Shown here in pieces: positions 26,727-36,378 of a stretch of 64,000 nt of DNA; positions within the stretch are counted from its first letter, which is position 1; each line of letters opens with the position of its first letter. Location of the stretch: NCBI RefSeq assembly GCF_001458735.1, contig NZ_CZQA01000001.1:1736001-1800000 (forward strand), read 5' to 3'. The stretch is from Candidatus Nitrospira nitrosa (GTDB lineage: Bacteria > Nitrospirota > Nitrospiria > Nitrospirales > Nitrospiraceae). A program made the translations under genes and the position numbers. The notes under the pieces were generated by a model. The model searched no databases and was not told the origin of the DNA. It saw only the letters and a program-made list of their open reading frames with translations.

Positions 26727-27857
26727 ATGTTCGAACCTTCAGCCATTCAGGTTGCACTCGACCGAGCCGTCGAGAATGGAGTTTTCCCTGGAACGGTATT
26801 GGCAGTGCGTCAGGGAGATGGCCCGATCGCTCGATTTTGTGCCGGTCGGTTATCAGTAGATCCACCAGGAGCCTCTGTTCTTACCTCAACTATCTATGAT
26901 CTGGCTTCCTTAACGAAACCTCTGGCCACCGTGACCGCTCTTGTGCTGCTGATTCAGAACGGCCGGTGTCGGCTTGATGCGCATCTTGCTGAGTACCTTG
27001 AGGAATGCGGTGAGAGTCCGATCGGGTCTGCGACTCTCCGAGACTTATTGACTCATCAATCTGGATTGCCTGGATGGCGAGGGTATTATGAGCGGCTTAG
27101 TCCGGATGGAACCATTCCATCATCGAGAGAGGAGAGGAGCCTGGCGAAACAAAAGCTATTGAGCTGCATCCGATCGGAAGTTTCAGTCTATGCGCGCGGT
27201 GCTCGCAGCCTTTATAGCGATCTGGGGTTCATGTTATTGGGCCTGGTCGTTGAACGGACCAGCGGGCAACCATTGAATCAGTTTTTTTCTGATCGCATCC
27301 TGTATCGGCTGGGGAGCCCATGTATTCAATTTGTCCTGCCTGAAGAGCGAGACACATTTCTTGAGCGAGTGCGTGAAACACATGACGGGGTCGCTCCGAC
27401 GGAGTTCGATCCCTGGCGAGGCCGGGTATTGTGTGGAGAAGTGCACGACCAGAATGCCGGGGCAATGGGAGGCGAGGCGGGTCACGCGGGGTTATTTGGA
27501 AATGTTGACGCAGTTATGGCTATCACAGGCGAGTGGCTAAGGGCGTACCATGGACAGCCGTCAATCCTCGATGGAGATCTTGTCAGGGAGTTTACCAAGC
27601 GGCAGGCGAAAGAAGGGGCATCTAGTTGGGCTCTGGGATGGGATACTCCCTCAAAGCCGTCATCGGCCGGATCGCACTTCTCAGCTCAGTCCTTCGGTCA
27701 TCTCGGCTATACCGGAACTTCAATTTGGATTGATCCCGTAGCGCGTTTGGAGGTTGTGTTGATGTCCAATCGTGTTCATCCCTCAAGTCGGAATGAGGCG
27801 ATTCGGGAGTTCCGTCCGGTGATCCACGACCTTGTCAGTCAAGAATTTCATACCTGA
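26727..27857 (+). CDS. Serine hydrolase of the beta-lactamase / class C family
   Basis: About 376 residues. The N-terminal LDRAVENGVFPGTVLAV, the SxxK motif in DLASLTKPLATVTAL and the YxD-type triad in YSDLGFMLLG fit the beta-lactamase (PF00144) fold. Downstream GHLGYTGTSIWIDP contains the HxGxTG-like third motif. It could be an esterase, a D-Ala-D-Ala peptidase or a muropeptide-processing enzyme; the neighbouring wall genes hint at the last but do not prove it. No signal peptide is obvious, so cytoplasmic. Start chosen at the ATG before FEPSAIQ; no clear ribosome binding site. Confidence 0.85.
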   Translation: MFEPSAIQVALDRAVENGVFPGTVLAVRQGDGPIARFCAGRLSVDPPGASVLTSTIYDLASLTKPLATVTALVLLIQNGRCRLDAHLAEYLEECGESPIGSATLRDLLTHQSGLPGWRGYYERLSPDGTIPSSREERSLAKQKLLSCIRSEVSVYARGARSLYSDLGFMLLGLVVERTSGQPLNQFFSDRILYRLGSPCIQFVLPEERDTFLERVRETHDGVAPTEFDPWRGRVLCGEVHDQNAGAMGGEAGHAGLFGNVDAVMAITGEWLRAYHGQPSILDGDLVREFTKRQAKEGASSWALGWDTPSKPSSAGSHFSAQSFGHLGYTGTSIWIDPVARLEVVLMSNRVHPSSRNEAIREFRPVIHDLVSQEFHT

Positions 27858-27859
27858 CC

Positions 27860-28198
27860 TCAAAAGCGGTCTGGAAAATCGATCCAGGTTTCCTTCTCGG
27901 CGAGATACCTGGTGCCCTTAAAATTAGTTCGCGTTCGCAGACGTGTAAACCCAAAGTCTTGGAGTTTTTCAACCAATTCCTTTACGGCCGCGATAATGGT
28001 TGAGTGCGATCGGCTCTCCACGATCAATGCTTCGTACATCACTTTTGTCGAATAACCTGCAGAAGTTCGATTCACGAGGATGGCTCGGTTAAAGTAGCGG
28101 TCACTCGGATCCACCCCTTCCACTTGATGTTTTTCGACCAATCCTTCCTTCTTGAACAGAAGCGGTAACGTGCTCATACTTCCGTATCCCTTCGCCAT
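27860..28198 (-). CDS. Conserved hypothetical protein
   Basis: 112 residues if it starts at the ATG at 28198 (MAKGYGSMSTLPLLFKK); the frame is open 43 codons further up but that part overlaps the pgsA leader. It is charged, soluble and without cysteines or membrane segments. The order of charged and hydrophobic residues suggests a small alpha/beta fold. A stretch SRSHSTIIAAVKELVEKLQDFGFTRLRTR predicts a helix followed by a strand. I do not recognise the family. It is convergent with the serine hydrolase (two-base gap) and divergent from pgsA. Confidence 0.65.
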   Translation of the reverse strand: MAKGYGSMSTLPLLFKKEGLVEKHQVEGVDPSDRYFNRAILVNRTSAGYSTKVMYEALIVESRSHSTIIAAVKELVEKLQDFGFTRLRTRTNFKGTRYLAEKETWIDFPDRF

Positions 28199-28312
28199 CG
28201 GTTGAGATAGTAGACCACCTCTTTGATTATAGGAGGTGTCCCTCCCTCCCTGCAACTCGTTGACAAGCGCACCATCGGTTACTATGATGCCTCGCCTCGT
28301 CAAGTCGGAGGC

Positions 28313-28873
28313 ATGTCCAAACGCCACTCCATGAATATTCCGAATAGTCTGACCATCCTTCGTATCCTCTTGGTTCCCGTCATTATTGGCTTCATGACCT
28401 ATGGTTCCTATGGATTCGCCCTGCTGACACTGCTGCTCGCTGGCCTTACGGATGCAGTTGACGGCTACCTTGCACGTAAGCTTAATCAGCGAACACGATT
28501 GGGAACGTTGCTCGATCCGCTCGCGGACAAGCTGCTGCTGACATCAAGCTTTATTTCGCTCGCCGTGCTCCATCTTGTGCCGTCCTGGCTCGTCATCTTG
28601 GTTGTGAGCCGCGACCTGATGCTCCTGCTCGGGACGGTGGTCGCCCATGTGACGAGTACGCCGATTACTGTCACTCCAACGTTCTTAGGGAAGGGAACGA
28701 CGCTGTTTCAATTGAGCTATGTTCTGCTTACCATTCTGCTGACATGGCGTGGGATCGATCGCTCGACGATTACCCCGCTGGTTGTCTTAATGGTTGGGTT
28801 TACCCTTGCCTCAGGATTCCACTACCTGTATCGAGGGTACCGAGATGCAAATGCAGCCCCTCCCCTGAGCTAA
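28313..28873 (+). CDS. pgsA: CDP-diacylglycerol--glycerol-3-phosphate phosphatidyltransferase
   Basis: About 186 residues, several membrane segments. The CDP-alcohol phosphatidyltransferase signature D-x2-DG-x2-AR-x8-G-x3-D-x3-D is complete in the DAVDGYLAR ... GTLLDPLADK region. The N-terminus NIPNSLTILRILLVPV is typical of PgsA, which makes phosphatidylglycerol phosphate. The ATG at 28313 is two bases behind GGAGG and the ATG at 28331 is 20 bases behind it, so the exact start is unclear; I list the first. An open frame extends further upstream but lacks family similarity. Confidence 0.92.
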   Translation: MSKRHSMNIPNSLTILRILLVPVIIGFMTYGSYGFALLTLLLAGLTDAVDGYLARKLNQRTRLGTLLDPLADKLLLTSSFISLAVLHLVPSWLVILVVSRDLMLLLGTVVAHVTSTPITVTPTFLGKGTTLFQLSYVLLTILLTWRGIDRSTITPLVVLMVGFTLASGFHYLYRGYRDANAAPPLS

Positions 28874-28931
28874 TCCCCCTTGTTCAGTTTCACGACTCGA
28901 CCCTGAGCCCAGGTAAATAATGTAATTGTTT

Positions 28932-28960
28932 TTGACAGGGTTTGGAGTCACCAGTAGACT
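28932..28960 (+). promoter_or_regulatory. Sigma-70 type promoter of pilC
   Basis: TTGACA (28932-28937) and TAGACT (28955-28960) are 17 bases apart in the gap before pilC. Transcription would start near 28967, leaving a leader of about 55 bases. Confidence 0.6.
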
Positions 28961-29022
28961 CGCGTTGTAGTCTTCCTCTTATTTCGATAACCGGCATTGG
29001 AGCCGTAACAGGTTGAGAGCCT

Positions 29023-30237
29023 ATGGCCACATTTGCGTATATTGGGCGCAGTAAATCCGGAGTCGTGAAAAAGGGTGAGCTGGTCGCCAAGTCGAGAGAT
29101 GAGGCCGCGGAGCAGTTACGCAAGCAGAACCTCGTCGTCACGAGCCTCGAAGAGAAGGCGGCCAAAGAGGGATTCAGTTTTCAACTGGGAAGCGGGGTGA
29201 AGGAAAAGGACCTGGTCGTATTCACCAGACAATTCGGGACGATGATCAATGCCGGGTTGCCGTTGATTCAATGCCTCGAAATCCTATCGACACAGTCCGA
29301 GAATGCCGTATTGAGAAAGTCGGTGGGTGAGATTAAGGCACGGGTCGAAGGCGGATCAACGTTTTCAGACGCCCTCAGCAAACATCCCAAAATCTTCGAT
29401 GATCTGTACGTCAATATGGTCCATGCCGGCGAGGTGGGAGGATTACTGGACACGATTCTCGGACGATTGTCGAAACATATCGAAAAGGCCATGAAGTTAA
29501 AAGGACAGATTAAGAGCGCCATGGTCTATCCCGCCGCCATTCTGGGCATCGCCGCCATCGTAATTACGGTCTTAATGATTTGGGTCATCCCGGTGTTCGA
29601 GAAAATGTTCAAGGAAATGTCCGGCGGAAAAATGGGACTTCCGGCACCGACCCAGCTCGTCATTGACATGAGTAATTTTGCGCAAGGGAATTGGTATATC
29701 ATGCTGGGTGTGATCATCGGAGCCGTGGTGGGGCTCAAAAAATACTATGCAACTAAACAGGGGAGGTTGGCCATCGACAAGTTCCTGCTGAAATTGCCGG
29801 TGTTCGGGGACTTGATTCGAAAAGCATCGGTGGCCAAGTTCACCAGGACATTAGGGACATTGCTGGCGAGCGGGGTGCCATTGCTCGAGGCCTTGACGAT
29901 TTGCGCCAAGACGTCCGGCAATAAGGTTGTCGAAGGAGCGCTTCTTGATGCGAAGGTCAGTATCAGCGGCGGGAAGACGATTTCGGAGCCGCTTGCAAAA
30001 AGCGGTACCTTCCCGAAGATGGTCACACACATGATCTCGGTCGGAGAGTCAACAGGCGCGTTGGATACCATGCTTGGGAAGATCGCGGATTTCTATGAAG
30101 ACGAAGTGGACGAGGCTGTTGGAAATCTCACGGCACTCTTGGAACCAATGATGATGGTCTTTCTGGGAGTCACGGTCGGCTTCATCGTGGTGGCGATGTA
30201 TTTACCAATCTTCACGATGGCCTCTGCGATTGGGTAA
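29023..30237 (+). CDS. pilC: Type IV pilus inner-membrane platform protein PilC
   Basis: 404 residues, the usual PilC/GspF length, with two GspF domains (about 68-190 and 270-395) and three membrane segments (near 170-190, 220-240 and 375-395). Motifs FTRQFGTMINAGLPLIQCL and FTRTLGTLLASGVPLLEAL mark the start of each repeat. Because the next genes are pilS and pilR, PilC of a type IV pilus is more likely than GspF of type II secretion. No pilB, pilT or pilin gene is in the window. Confidence 0.94.
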   Translation: MATFAYIGRSKSGVVKKGELVAKSRDEAAEQLRKQNLVVTSLEEKAAKEGFSFQLGSGVKEKDLVVFTRQFGTMINAGLPLIQCLEILSTQSENAVLRKSVGEIKARVEGGSTFSDALSKHPKIFDDLYVNMVHAGEVGGLLDTILGRLSKHIEKAMKLKGQIKSAMVYPAAILGIAAIVITVLMIWVIPVFEKMFKEMSGGKMGLPAPTQLVIDMSNFAQGNWYIMLGVIIGAVVGLKKYYATKQGRLAIDKFLLKLPVFGDLIRKASVAKFTRTLGTLLASGVPLLEALTICAKTSGNKVVEGALLDAKVSISGGKTISEPLAKSGTFPKMVTHMISVGESTGALDTMLGKIADFYEDEVDEAVGNLTALLEPMMMVFLGVTVGFIVVAMYLPIFTMASAIG

Positions 30238-30246
30238 CACATGCGC

Positions 30247-30275
30247 TGAGGTGGGTGCGTCTTCTTCTCACCTCG
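30247..30275 (+). terminator. Possible stem-loop after pilC
   Basis: GAGGTG (30248-30253) can pair with CACCTC (30269-30274), extendable by wobble pairs, with a 15-base loop, ten bases after the pilC stop. No U-run follows, so it is a weak terminator candidate at best. Confidence 0.25.
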
Positions 30276-30426
30276 GGGACCAAGCTGATCGGACGGCTGT
30301 CCATCCATGTTTCGGCAACGCTAGAAGTATTCTTCCCGCCCGTAGATCTTTCAACTCCTAGGTTCGCTCCAGTCAGCCAGCTCTCCTGAATGAAGGACAA
30401 TGGCCTGACAATAAGGTGGTCGCTGC

Positions 30427-32121
30427 GTGGACGAAATCAAGACCAGAATTTATTGGCTGATGGGCTGGCGGGTTGTGCTTGTTACGTTGCTCTTGGGGTT
30501 GTCCCTTGCCTTCCAGGTGACGAAGGGTGAGCGCGTCGAAACGTTCTATGCCTTGATCGTGTTCACCTATGCGGCCACGATCCTCTACGCCCTCACCCTG
30601 CAACATCTTGTTCGTCCAGAAGTACTTGTGCGGTTTGCATGGGGGCAGATCGCCATAGATTTTGTCGTTGAGTCTGTGCTGATCGCACGAACAGGCGGGA
30701 TAGAAAGTCCCTTTGCTGTGCTCTACGTCATCAGCGTGACTGTGGCGAGCTTGGTTCCACGACGCCGAGTCGGCCTGTTGACGGCAAGCCTCTGCATCAT
30801 CCTGTTTGGACTTCTTACTAATTTGCAGCTGTATGGTCTCACGGAGATCTGGGGCTGGCTTCCTCATACTCGCCTGAGTGCCGCGGAAACGCTTCAGGCG
30901 TTCGGCGTGTATGCGCTGGCCTTTCTGGTCGTCGGGTTCCTGAGTGGGGCACTTGCGGATCAATTGCGGACGGCGGATCAATCGCTCCGAGAAAAAGAGC
31001 AGGGGCTCCATCGTCTGCGCGCGTTCCATGAGAACATCGTGAACAGCATCAGTAGCGGGGTGTTTACAACCGATGCGCATGGCCTGATCACGTCATTTAA
31101 TCCTGCAGCTGAAGAAGCAACCGGCTATTGCAGCAAGGAAGTCCAAGGACGCCCTTGGCGCGAAGTATTCAACTGGCAGCCAGAGGGATTGAAGAATGAA
31201 GGGACTGAGCGCGTTTCACATAATCTGCGATTTGAGGTCGAGTGTAAACGGGCCGATGGGAATCGGTTGATTCTTGGCATGACACTCGGCCCCTTACACG
31301 AGCAGGGGGAGACGACGGGTCTGGTGGGTGTGTGTAAGGATCTCACGCAGATCCGGGATTTAGAAGAGGAAATGCGGCGTAAGGAGTGGCTTGCCAGTCT
31401 TGGGGAAATGTCGGCGGGGATGGCACATGAAATTCGCAATCCGCTCGGTGCCCTCGCCGGTGCCATGCAAATGCTTCGGAAAGATGTCCAGGCCGACGAG
31501 ACGAGTCAACGGTTGGTGGAGATCGCAGTTCGGGAAGCGACTCGATTGAATGCAATCATTACCGAGTTCTTACAGTATGCCAGGCCTCCAGCTCTCAATT
31601 TGGCCGAGTGTGATTTGAACAAAGTCCTTGCTGAGACGTTTGATCTGGTACAACATGAAGCACGAACGAGAACGAACATCACTGTTGTGACCGCTCCATG
31701 TTCCGACACACTGCCTGCGCAAGTGGATCAGGATCAGATGAAGCAAGTGTTTTGGAATTTTGCGGTGAACGCGTTTGATGCCATGCCGAAGGGCGGCCAG
31801 CTGACGGTATCAACTGGATGCCGAAAGGTAGATGTGGCGGGTCGGAAGGCTGATGTGATTGAAGTGTCGTTTCAGGATACGGGAGAAGGTATTCCGAAGA
31901 AGAACCTCGACAAGATCTTTCTCCCCTTCTTTACCACCAAGAAGAGCGGGTCCGGATTAGGATTGGCGGCGGTCCATCGCATCGTGGATCTTCATGGCGG
32001 GTGGATTAAAGTAGAGAGTGAGGAAGGGCTGGGAACGCGATTCGGGGTCTGTTTGCCTCGCACCGCAGATTCTGGAATCAGACTCTGGCATGAGGGAAGA
32101 GAACCGTGGAAAAGATCTTAG
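30427..32121 (+). CDS. pilS: Sensor histidine kinase PilS
   Basis: 564 residues, GTG start. About six hydrophobic segments in the first 175 residues match the PilS membrane sensor, then a PAS domain (about 195-310), HisKA with phosphoacceptor His334 in MAHEIRNPLG and a HATPase domain with N-box, DTGEGIP and SGSGLGLA. PilS senses pilin levels in the inner membrane and phosphorylates PilR. It overlaps pilR by 16 bases and lies 190 bases after pilC; that gap shows no convincing promoter. Confidence 0.92.
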   Translation: MDEIKTRIYWLMGWRVVLVTLLLGLSLAFQVTKGERVETFYALIVFTYAATILYALTLQHLVRPEVLVRFAWGQIAIDFVVESVLIARTGGIESPFAVLYVISVTVASLVPRRRVGLLTASLCIILFGLLTNLQLYGLTEIWGWLPHTRLSAAETLQAFGVYALAFLVVGFLSGALADQLRTADQSLREKEQGLHRLRAFHENIVNSISSGVFTTDAHGLITSFNPAAEEATGYCSKEVQGRPWREVFNWQPEGLKNEGTERVSHNLRFEVECKRADGNRLILGMTLGPLHEQGETTGLVGVCKDLTQIRDLEEEMRRKEWLASLGEMSAGMAHEIRNPLGALAGAMQMLRKDVQADETSQRLVEIAVREATRLNAIITEFLQYARPPALNLAECDLNKVLAETFDLVQHEARTRTNITVVTAPCSDTLPAQVDQDQMKQVFWNFAVNAFDAMPKGGQLTVSTGCRKVDVAGRKADVIEVSFQDTGEGIPKKNLDKIFLPFFTTKKSGSGLGLAAVHRIVDLHGGWIKVESEEGLGTRFGVCLPRTADSGIRLWHEGREPWKRS

Positions 32122-33491
32122 TCGTCGATGATGAACAAAGCTTGCGTGAGGTATTGAGCATCATGCTCAAACGGGCCGGGTATGCCGTAACCATCGCGAT
32201 GGATGGTGAGGATGCCGTTGAATTACTGCAGAAGGAGATCTTCGACCTGGTCATCACCGATCTACGCATGCCCAAAGTTGATGGGATGGAGGTCCTCAAA
32301 GCGGTCAAATCAGCCTCTCCTGAAACGGTGGTCTTGATCATCACCGCCTTTGCGAGTGCGGATTCAGCCGTCGAAGCGATGAAGCAGGGAGCCTATGACT
32401 ATCTGACGAAACCCTTTCAAGTCGATGAAGTGCAGTTGATCATCCGGAATGCGCTGGAAAAGCGACGCTTGACGACCGAGAATATGCTGCTCAAGCGAGA
32501 AATGGCGAGTCAGTCGTCATTCGCGCAGTTGGTCGGTCAGAGTGAAGCGATACAGCGAGTGTTTGAGGTCGTGCGAAAGGTTGCCGACTCAAAAAGCAAC
32601 GTGCTGATTTGCGGGGAAAGTGGTACGGGGAAAGAACTAGTGGCTCGCGCGATTCACTACAACAGCGCGCGAAGCGCCTTGCCGTTTGTAGCCGTGAACT
32701 GCAGTGCGGTCCCGGAAACCTTGTTGGAGAGCGAGCTCTTTGGCCATATGAAGGGATCATTCACTGGGGCGATCGCGAATAAAGCAGGGTTGTTCGAGAT
32801 CGCAAACGGCGGAACGATCTTTCTTGACGAAATCGGAGACACGACGCCGACCATTCAGGTGAAACTGCTTCGAGTAATTCAGGAGCGAGAATTTCGTCGA
32901 GTGGGGGGCAGTCAAGACATTAAAGTCGATGTGCGTATAGTGGCGGCCACTAATAAGGACCTCGAAAAAGCCGTGGCGGACGGGTCATTTCGGGAGGATC
33001 TCTACTATCGCTTGGATGTGATCCCCATACGGCTACCCCCGTTACGAATGCGGACGGGTGATATCCCACTACTCGTCAATCACTTTCTGGAGCGATTTGC
33101 GAAGGAAAGTGGGAAGCCAAAACCGGTGTTCAGCTCCGACGCGATGCATGTCCTGTTGGAACATGAGTGGCGCGGCAACGTTCGTGAGCTGGAGAATCTG
33201 ATCGAGCGGGTCGTGGCGTTCTCTGTGGATGGACCGGTAACGGAGGCCGATGTGCGCGGATGGCTTCATCGCCCCACGGCGCCGCCGCCAGTACAGGGGA
33301 TGCCGCTGGACTTGACCGACGAAGGCGTGGATCTTGAGGGGCTGATCAACGGAATCGAAAAAGATCTGTTACTCAAGGCACTGGAGCGGTCCAAATGGGT
33401 GAAGAAGAAAGCGGCGCGAATGCTCCGGTTGAACACCAGATCATTTCGGTATCGGTTAGAGAAGTATGCTATAAAAGGAGGTCGTGACTAA
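32106..33491 (+). CDS. pilR: Sigma-54 dependent response regulator PilR
   Basis: 461 residues, GTG start inside the end of pilS. Receiver domain (about 1-120) with phosphoacceptor Asp52 in [12 protein letters not shown]+ domain (about 140-370) with Walker A GESGTGKE and DEIG; C-terminal Fis-type helix-turn-helix ([22 protein letters not shown]). The sigma-54 contact loop reads GSFTGA (217-222) instead of the usual GAFTGA. PilR activates pilin transcription with sigma-54. Its last 8 bases overlap ispE. Confidence 0.94.
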   Translation: MEKILVVDDEQSLREVLSIMLKRAGYAVTIAMDGEDAVELLQKEIFDLVITDLRMPKVDGMEVLKAVKSASPETVVLIITAFASADSAVEAMKQGAYDYLTKPFQVDEVQLIIRNALEKRRLTTENMLLKREMASQSSFAQLVGQSEAIQRVFEVVRKVADSKSNVLICGESGTGKELVARAIHYNSARSALPFVAVNCSAVPETLLESELFGHMKGSFTGAIANKAGLFEIANGGTIFLDEIGDTTPTIQVKLLRVIQEREFRRVGGSQDIKVDVRIVAATNKDLEKAVADGSFREDLYYRLDVIPIRLPPLRMRTGDIPLLVNHFLERFAKESGKPKPVFSSDAMHVLLEHEWRGNVRELENLIERVVAFSVDGPVTEADVRGWLHRPTAPPPVQGMPLDLTDEGVDLEGLINGIEKDLLLKALERSKWVKKKAARMLRLNTRSFRYRLEKYAIKGGRD

Positions 33492-34395
33492 CCTTTCTTC
33501 CGCATCGACCTCTACGCCTCTCTCCATTCGCGTTGTCGCACCTGCCAAGATCAATCTCGTGTTGCGCATTCTTGATCGTCGCACCGACGGCTATCACAAT
33601 CTTTGGTCGCTCATGCAGACGGTCCAGGTAGAGGACGAGATCACTATTGCGCAGACTGATACCCACCCAGGAGTCACATTGCGTTGTGACGATCCATCCT
33701 TGAAAGCGGATGGTTCCAATTTGGTTTATCGCGCGGCAATGGCGGTCATGGAACAGAGCGGATGGGTAGGGGGATTGGACATCACTCTCGCGAAGCGGAT
33801 TCCAATGGGAGCTGGGTTGGGAGGCGGGAGTAGCGACGCGGCTGCGACGATTCTCGGCTTGAACCAGTTGTTCAATCTGGGATGGTCGGCGGAAAAAATG
33901 GCACACATCGGTCAAACGCTCGGGAGCGATGTGCCGTTCTTTTTCTTCGCGCCCTCCGCGACTGTGGCAGGGCGCGGTGAGCAGGTTGCTCCAGTTCGAA
34001 TCAAAGGAACGCGATGGGTCGTTTTGGTCAACCCGGGTTTCCCTGTGGAAACGAAGTGGGCGTATCAGCAACTGTCTGCCAATCGAGCCGGCGTGGCTCC
34101 ACTATCCCGGTCCCATGCCATGCTGGAGCAAGTATCTGAGTTGGGATGGGAGCAGGTGCTGGAGGCAGCAGAAAATGACTTCGAAGGACCGGTGTTTAAG
34201 ACCTATTCCATGCTGCAGGAGATCAAGCAGCGACTGCTAGCTCACGGGGCTGAGGCGGCGCTTCTCTCGGGGAGCGGGGCGACCGTTTTTGGCGTGTTTC
34301 GTGAGGAGGCGAAGGCTCGTCAGGCACAAGCCCTATTTATGAATGAGCCACAGTTTAAGGTGTTTGTCGCACAGACCTCACACCCATCGTCTTGA
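33484..34395 (+). CDS. ispE: 4-diphosphocytidyl-2-C-methyl-D-erythritol kinase
   Basis: 303 residues. GHMP-kinase motifs: APAKINLVLRILDRRTDGYH at the N-terminus, the ATP loop PMGAGLGGGSSDAAATI and LLSGSGATVFGVF near the C-terminus. It phosphorylates CDP-methylerythritol in the MEP isoprenoid pathway. The GTG start lies just behind AAGGAGG and overlaps pilR by 8 bases, so it is probably co-expressed with the pil regulators despite unrelated function. The ispE-prs pairing is common in bacteria. Confidence 0.96.
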   Translation: MTNLSSASTSTPLSIRVVAPAKINLVLRILDRRTDGYHNLWSLMQTVQVEDEITIAQTDTHPGVTLRCDDPSLKADGSNLVYRAAMAVMEQSGWVGGLDITLAKRIPMGAGLGGGSSDAAATILGLNQLFNLGWSAEKMAHIGQTLGSDVPFFFFAPSATVAGRGEQVAPVRIKGTRWVVLVNPGFPVETKWAYQQLSANRAGVAPLSRSHAMLEQVSELGWEQVLEAAENDFEGPVFKTYSMLQEIKQRLLAHGAEAALLSGSGATVFGVFREEAKARQAQALFMNEPQFKVFVAQTSHPSS

Positions 34396-34422
34396 CCGCT
34401 CCAACATTCTTCCTGTCGTTTG

Positions 34423-34450
34423 TTGACAGAGACTGGAGATTTCTTATACA
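34423..34450 (+). promoter_or_regulatory. Sigma-70 type promoter of prs
   Basis: TTGACA (34423-34428) and TATACA (34445-34450) lie 16 bases apart in the 202-base gap between ispE and prs. This would give a leader of about 140 bases before prs. I looked for the tRNA-Gln gene often found here in other bacteria and did not see it. Confidence 0.65.
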
Positions 34451-34597
34451 GTTTCACCCCTTGATTGGTTTCCCCAGTCGTGTGTGCTGCCACGTGTGTT
34501 GTCAGGCTGATACCGATCAGCATTGTGTGCCGCACAAGAACCACTAGAGAATCCAGCACGTTAGATTAAAGACGAGACGGTCAGTTAGGAACGTTCG

Positions 34598-35539
34598 ATG
34601 AACAGAGAATTGAAAATTTTCTCTGGCAACGCCAATCTTGCGCTTGCACATGAGATTTGCGCATACCTTGGGCAAAAGCTGGGTGAGGCGACGGTCTCTT
34701 CGTTCAGCGATGGTGAGATCCGTGTCAAGATCGACGAGAATGTTCGGGGTGCCGATGTCTTCGTCGTGCAGTCCTGCTGTCAGCCGGTCAACGACTCTTT
34801 AATGGAGTTGTTGATCATCATCGACGCGTTGAAACGTTCCTCCGCGAATCGCATCACGGCGGTGATCCCGTATTTTGGATATGCCCGTCAGGATCGGAAG
34901 GATCAACCCCGTGTTCCCATTACCGCCAAGTTGGTCGCGGACTTGATGACCACGGCCGGGGCGGATCGTGTACTTTCGATGGATCTTCATGCCGGGCAAA
35001 TTCAGGGGTTCTTTAACGTGCCGGTCGATCACTTGTACGCACTTCCGGTCTTACTGGACTATATCATCAAAAAACAAATAGCCGACCTCGTCGTCGTTTC
35101 TCCAGATGCCGGTGGGGTGGAGCGAGCTCGGGCATTCGCCAAACGGATCCAGGCTAATCTGGCGATCATTGATAAACGCCGAGAAGGTCCCAATCAAGCT
35201 CAAATCATGAATATCATCGGAGATGTGCAGGGGAAGCGAGTCCTTCTCCTTGATGACATGATCGATACAGCGGGTACGATTGTTCAGGGAGCTCAGGCTT
35301 GTCTCGATCATGGCGCGCGAGAGGTGATGACCGCCTGCACCCATGCGGTCTTATCCGGGCCGGCGCTGGAACGATTACAGTCGTCGTGTCTTTCCCAAGT
35401 GGTGGTTACCAATTCCATTCCCTTGAGGGGGAAAGAGCTGATCTGTCCGAAGTTGCATCAATTGTCGGTGGCGCCCCTCTTAGGCGAGGCGATCAGGCGC
35501 ATCCATGAAGATGAGTCGGTGAGTTCATTATTTGCCTAG
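34598..35539 (+). CDS. prs: Ribose-phosphate pyrophosphokinase
   Basis: 313 residues, full-length class I PRPP synthetase. It has the N-terminal [15 protein letters not shown], the flexible loop [14 protein letters not shown], the Mg/PRPP region [25 protein letters not shown] and the PRPP loop [12 protein letters not shown]. It makes PRPP for nucleotide, histidine and tryptophan synthesis. It has its own promoter and is followed by rplY and pth, a frequent prs-rplY-pth-ychF order. Confidence 0.97.
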   Translation: MNRELKIFSGNANLALAHEICAYLGQKLGEATVSSFSDGEIRVKIDENVRGADVFVVQSCCQPVNDSLMELLIIIDALKRSSANRITAVIPYFGYARQDRKDQPRVPITAKLVADLMTTAGADRVLSMDLHAGQIQGFFNVPVDHLYALPVLLDYIIKKQIADLVVVSPDAGGVERARAFAKRIQANLAIIDKRREGPNQAQIMNIIGDVQGKRVLLLDDMIDTAGTIVQGAQACLDHGAREVMTACTHAVLSGPALERLQSSCLSQVVVTNSIPLRGKELICPKLHQLSVAPLLGEAIRRIHEDESVSSLFA

Positions 35540-35590
35540 CCCGGTCTGGGCGGGGCGTTGTGCTGGAAGCTGGGGAGACGGAGGAGAATC

Positions 35591-36376
35591 ATGAAATTCG
35601 ATTTGACAGTAGCGGTGAGAGAACAAGCGGGTAAGGGAGCGGCACGGTCGATGCGACGGGCAGGGAAAATTCCGGCGGTGTTGTACGGCCAGGGTGAATG
35701 TCTCTCGCTGATCGCCAACCCCGACGACTTGGTCAAGATTCTAAAGTCCCACGCGGGCAGCACCGCGCTGATTTCACTGACCGTCAACGGGGCCAAGTCC
35801 AAGCCGAGCCGTACCGCCCTTTTGCGAGACTATCAAGTGGATCCGATAACGGGAGCGGTGTTGCATGCTGATCTCTTTGAAATTTCGATGAGCAAACCGA
35901 TTCGGGTCAAAGTGCCGGTCAAGGTCACCGGCAGTATTCCCGCTGGGGTGAAGGAAGGCGGTGTGTTGCACCACAACATGCGCGATATATACGTTGAATG
36001 TTTGCCCGCGGCATTGCCTGATCATATTGAAGTGGATGCGTCGGCCTTGACCATTGGGAGCGGTGTCCATGTCAAAGAAATTGGCGCGCGCGAGGGGATC
36101 CGTTTCCTCGATGAGCCTGAACAGATGGTAGTGAGTGTTGCGGCACCAATGTCGGATGCGAAGCTGGAGGCCTTGCTGACGGCTGGGGCTGGCCAAGCAG
36201 GAGAACCGGAAGTGGCGGCGAAAGGTAAGGAGGCTGGGGCTGAAGGTGCGGCAGGTGCCGCAGCGCCGGCCAAAGCCGGAGCAGCAGCGGCACCTGCTGG
36301 TGACGCGAAGGGTGGAGACAAGAAAGAGGCTGCCGCGCCCAAGGGTGAGAAGAAAGAAGCTGAAAAGAAGAAGTAA
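35591..36376 (+). CDS. rplY: 50S ribosomal protein L25 (long Ctc/TL5 form)
   Basis: 261 residues from the ATG at 35591, which has GAGGAG six bases upstream; the frame is open 11 codons earlier. The N-terminal L25 5S-rRNA-binding domain (about 1-95, with GKGAARSMRRAGKIPAVLYG) is followed by the TL5 beta domain (about 100-190). The last 70 residues are a low-complexity tail rich in Ala, Lys, Gly and Glu, presumably disordered. It lies between prs and pth. Confidence 0.95.
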   Translation: MKFDLTVAVREQAGKGAARSMRRAGKIPAVLYGQGECLSLIANPDDLVKILKSHAGSTALISLTVNGAKSKPSRTALLRDYQVDPITGAVLHADLFEISMSKPIRVKVPVKVTGSIPAGVKEGGVLHHNMRDIYVECLPAALPDHIEVDASALTIGSGVHVKEIGAREGIRFLDEPEQMVVSVAAPMSDAKLEALLTAGAGQAGEPEVAAKGKEAGAEGAAGAAAPAKAGAAAAPAGDAKGGDKKEAAAPKGEKKEAEKKK

Positions 36377-36378
36377 CG

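Noticed and set aside
34396-34597. Possible tRNA-Gln gene between ispE and prs, as seen in other bacteria.
   Set aside because: No T-loop, anticodon stem or acceptor stem could be found.
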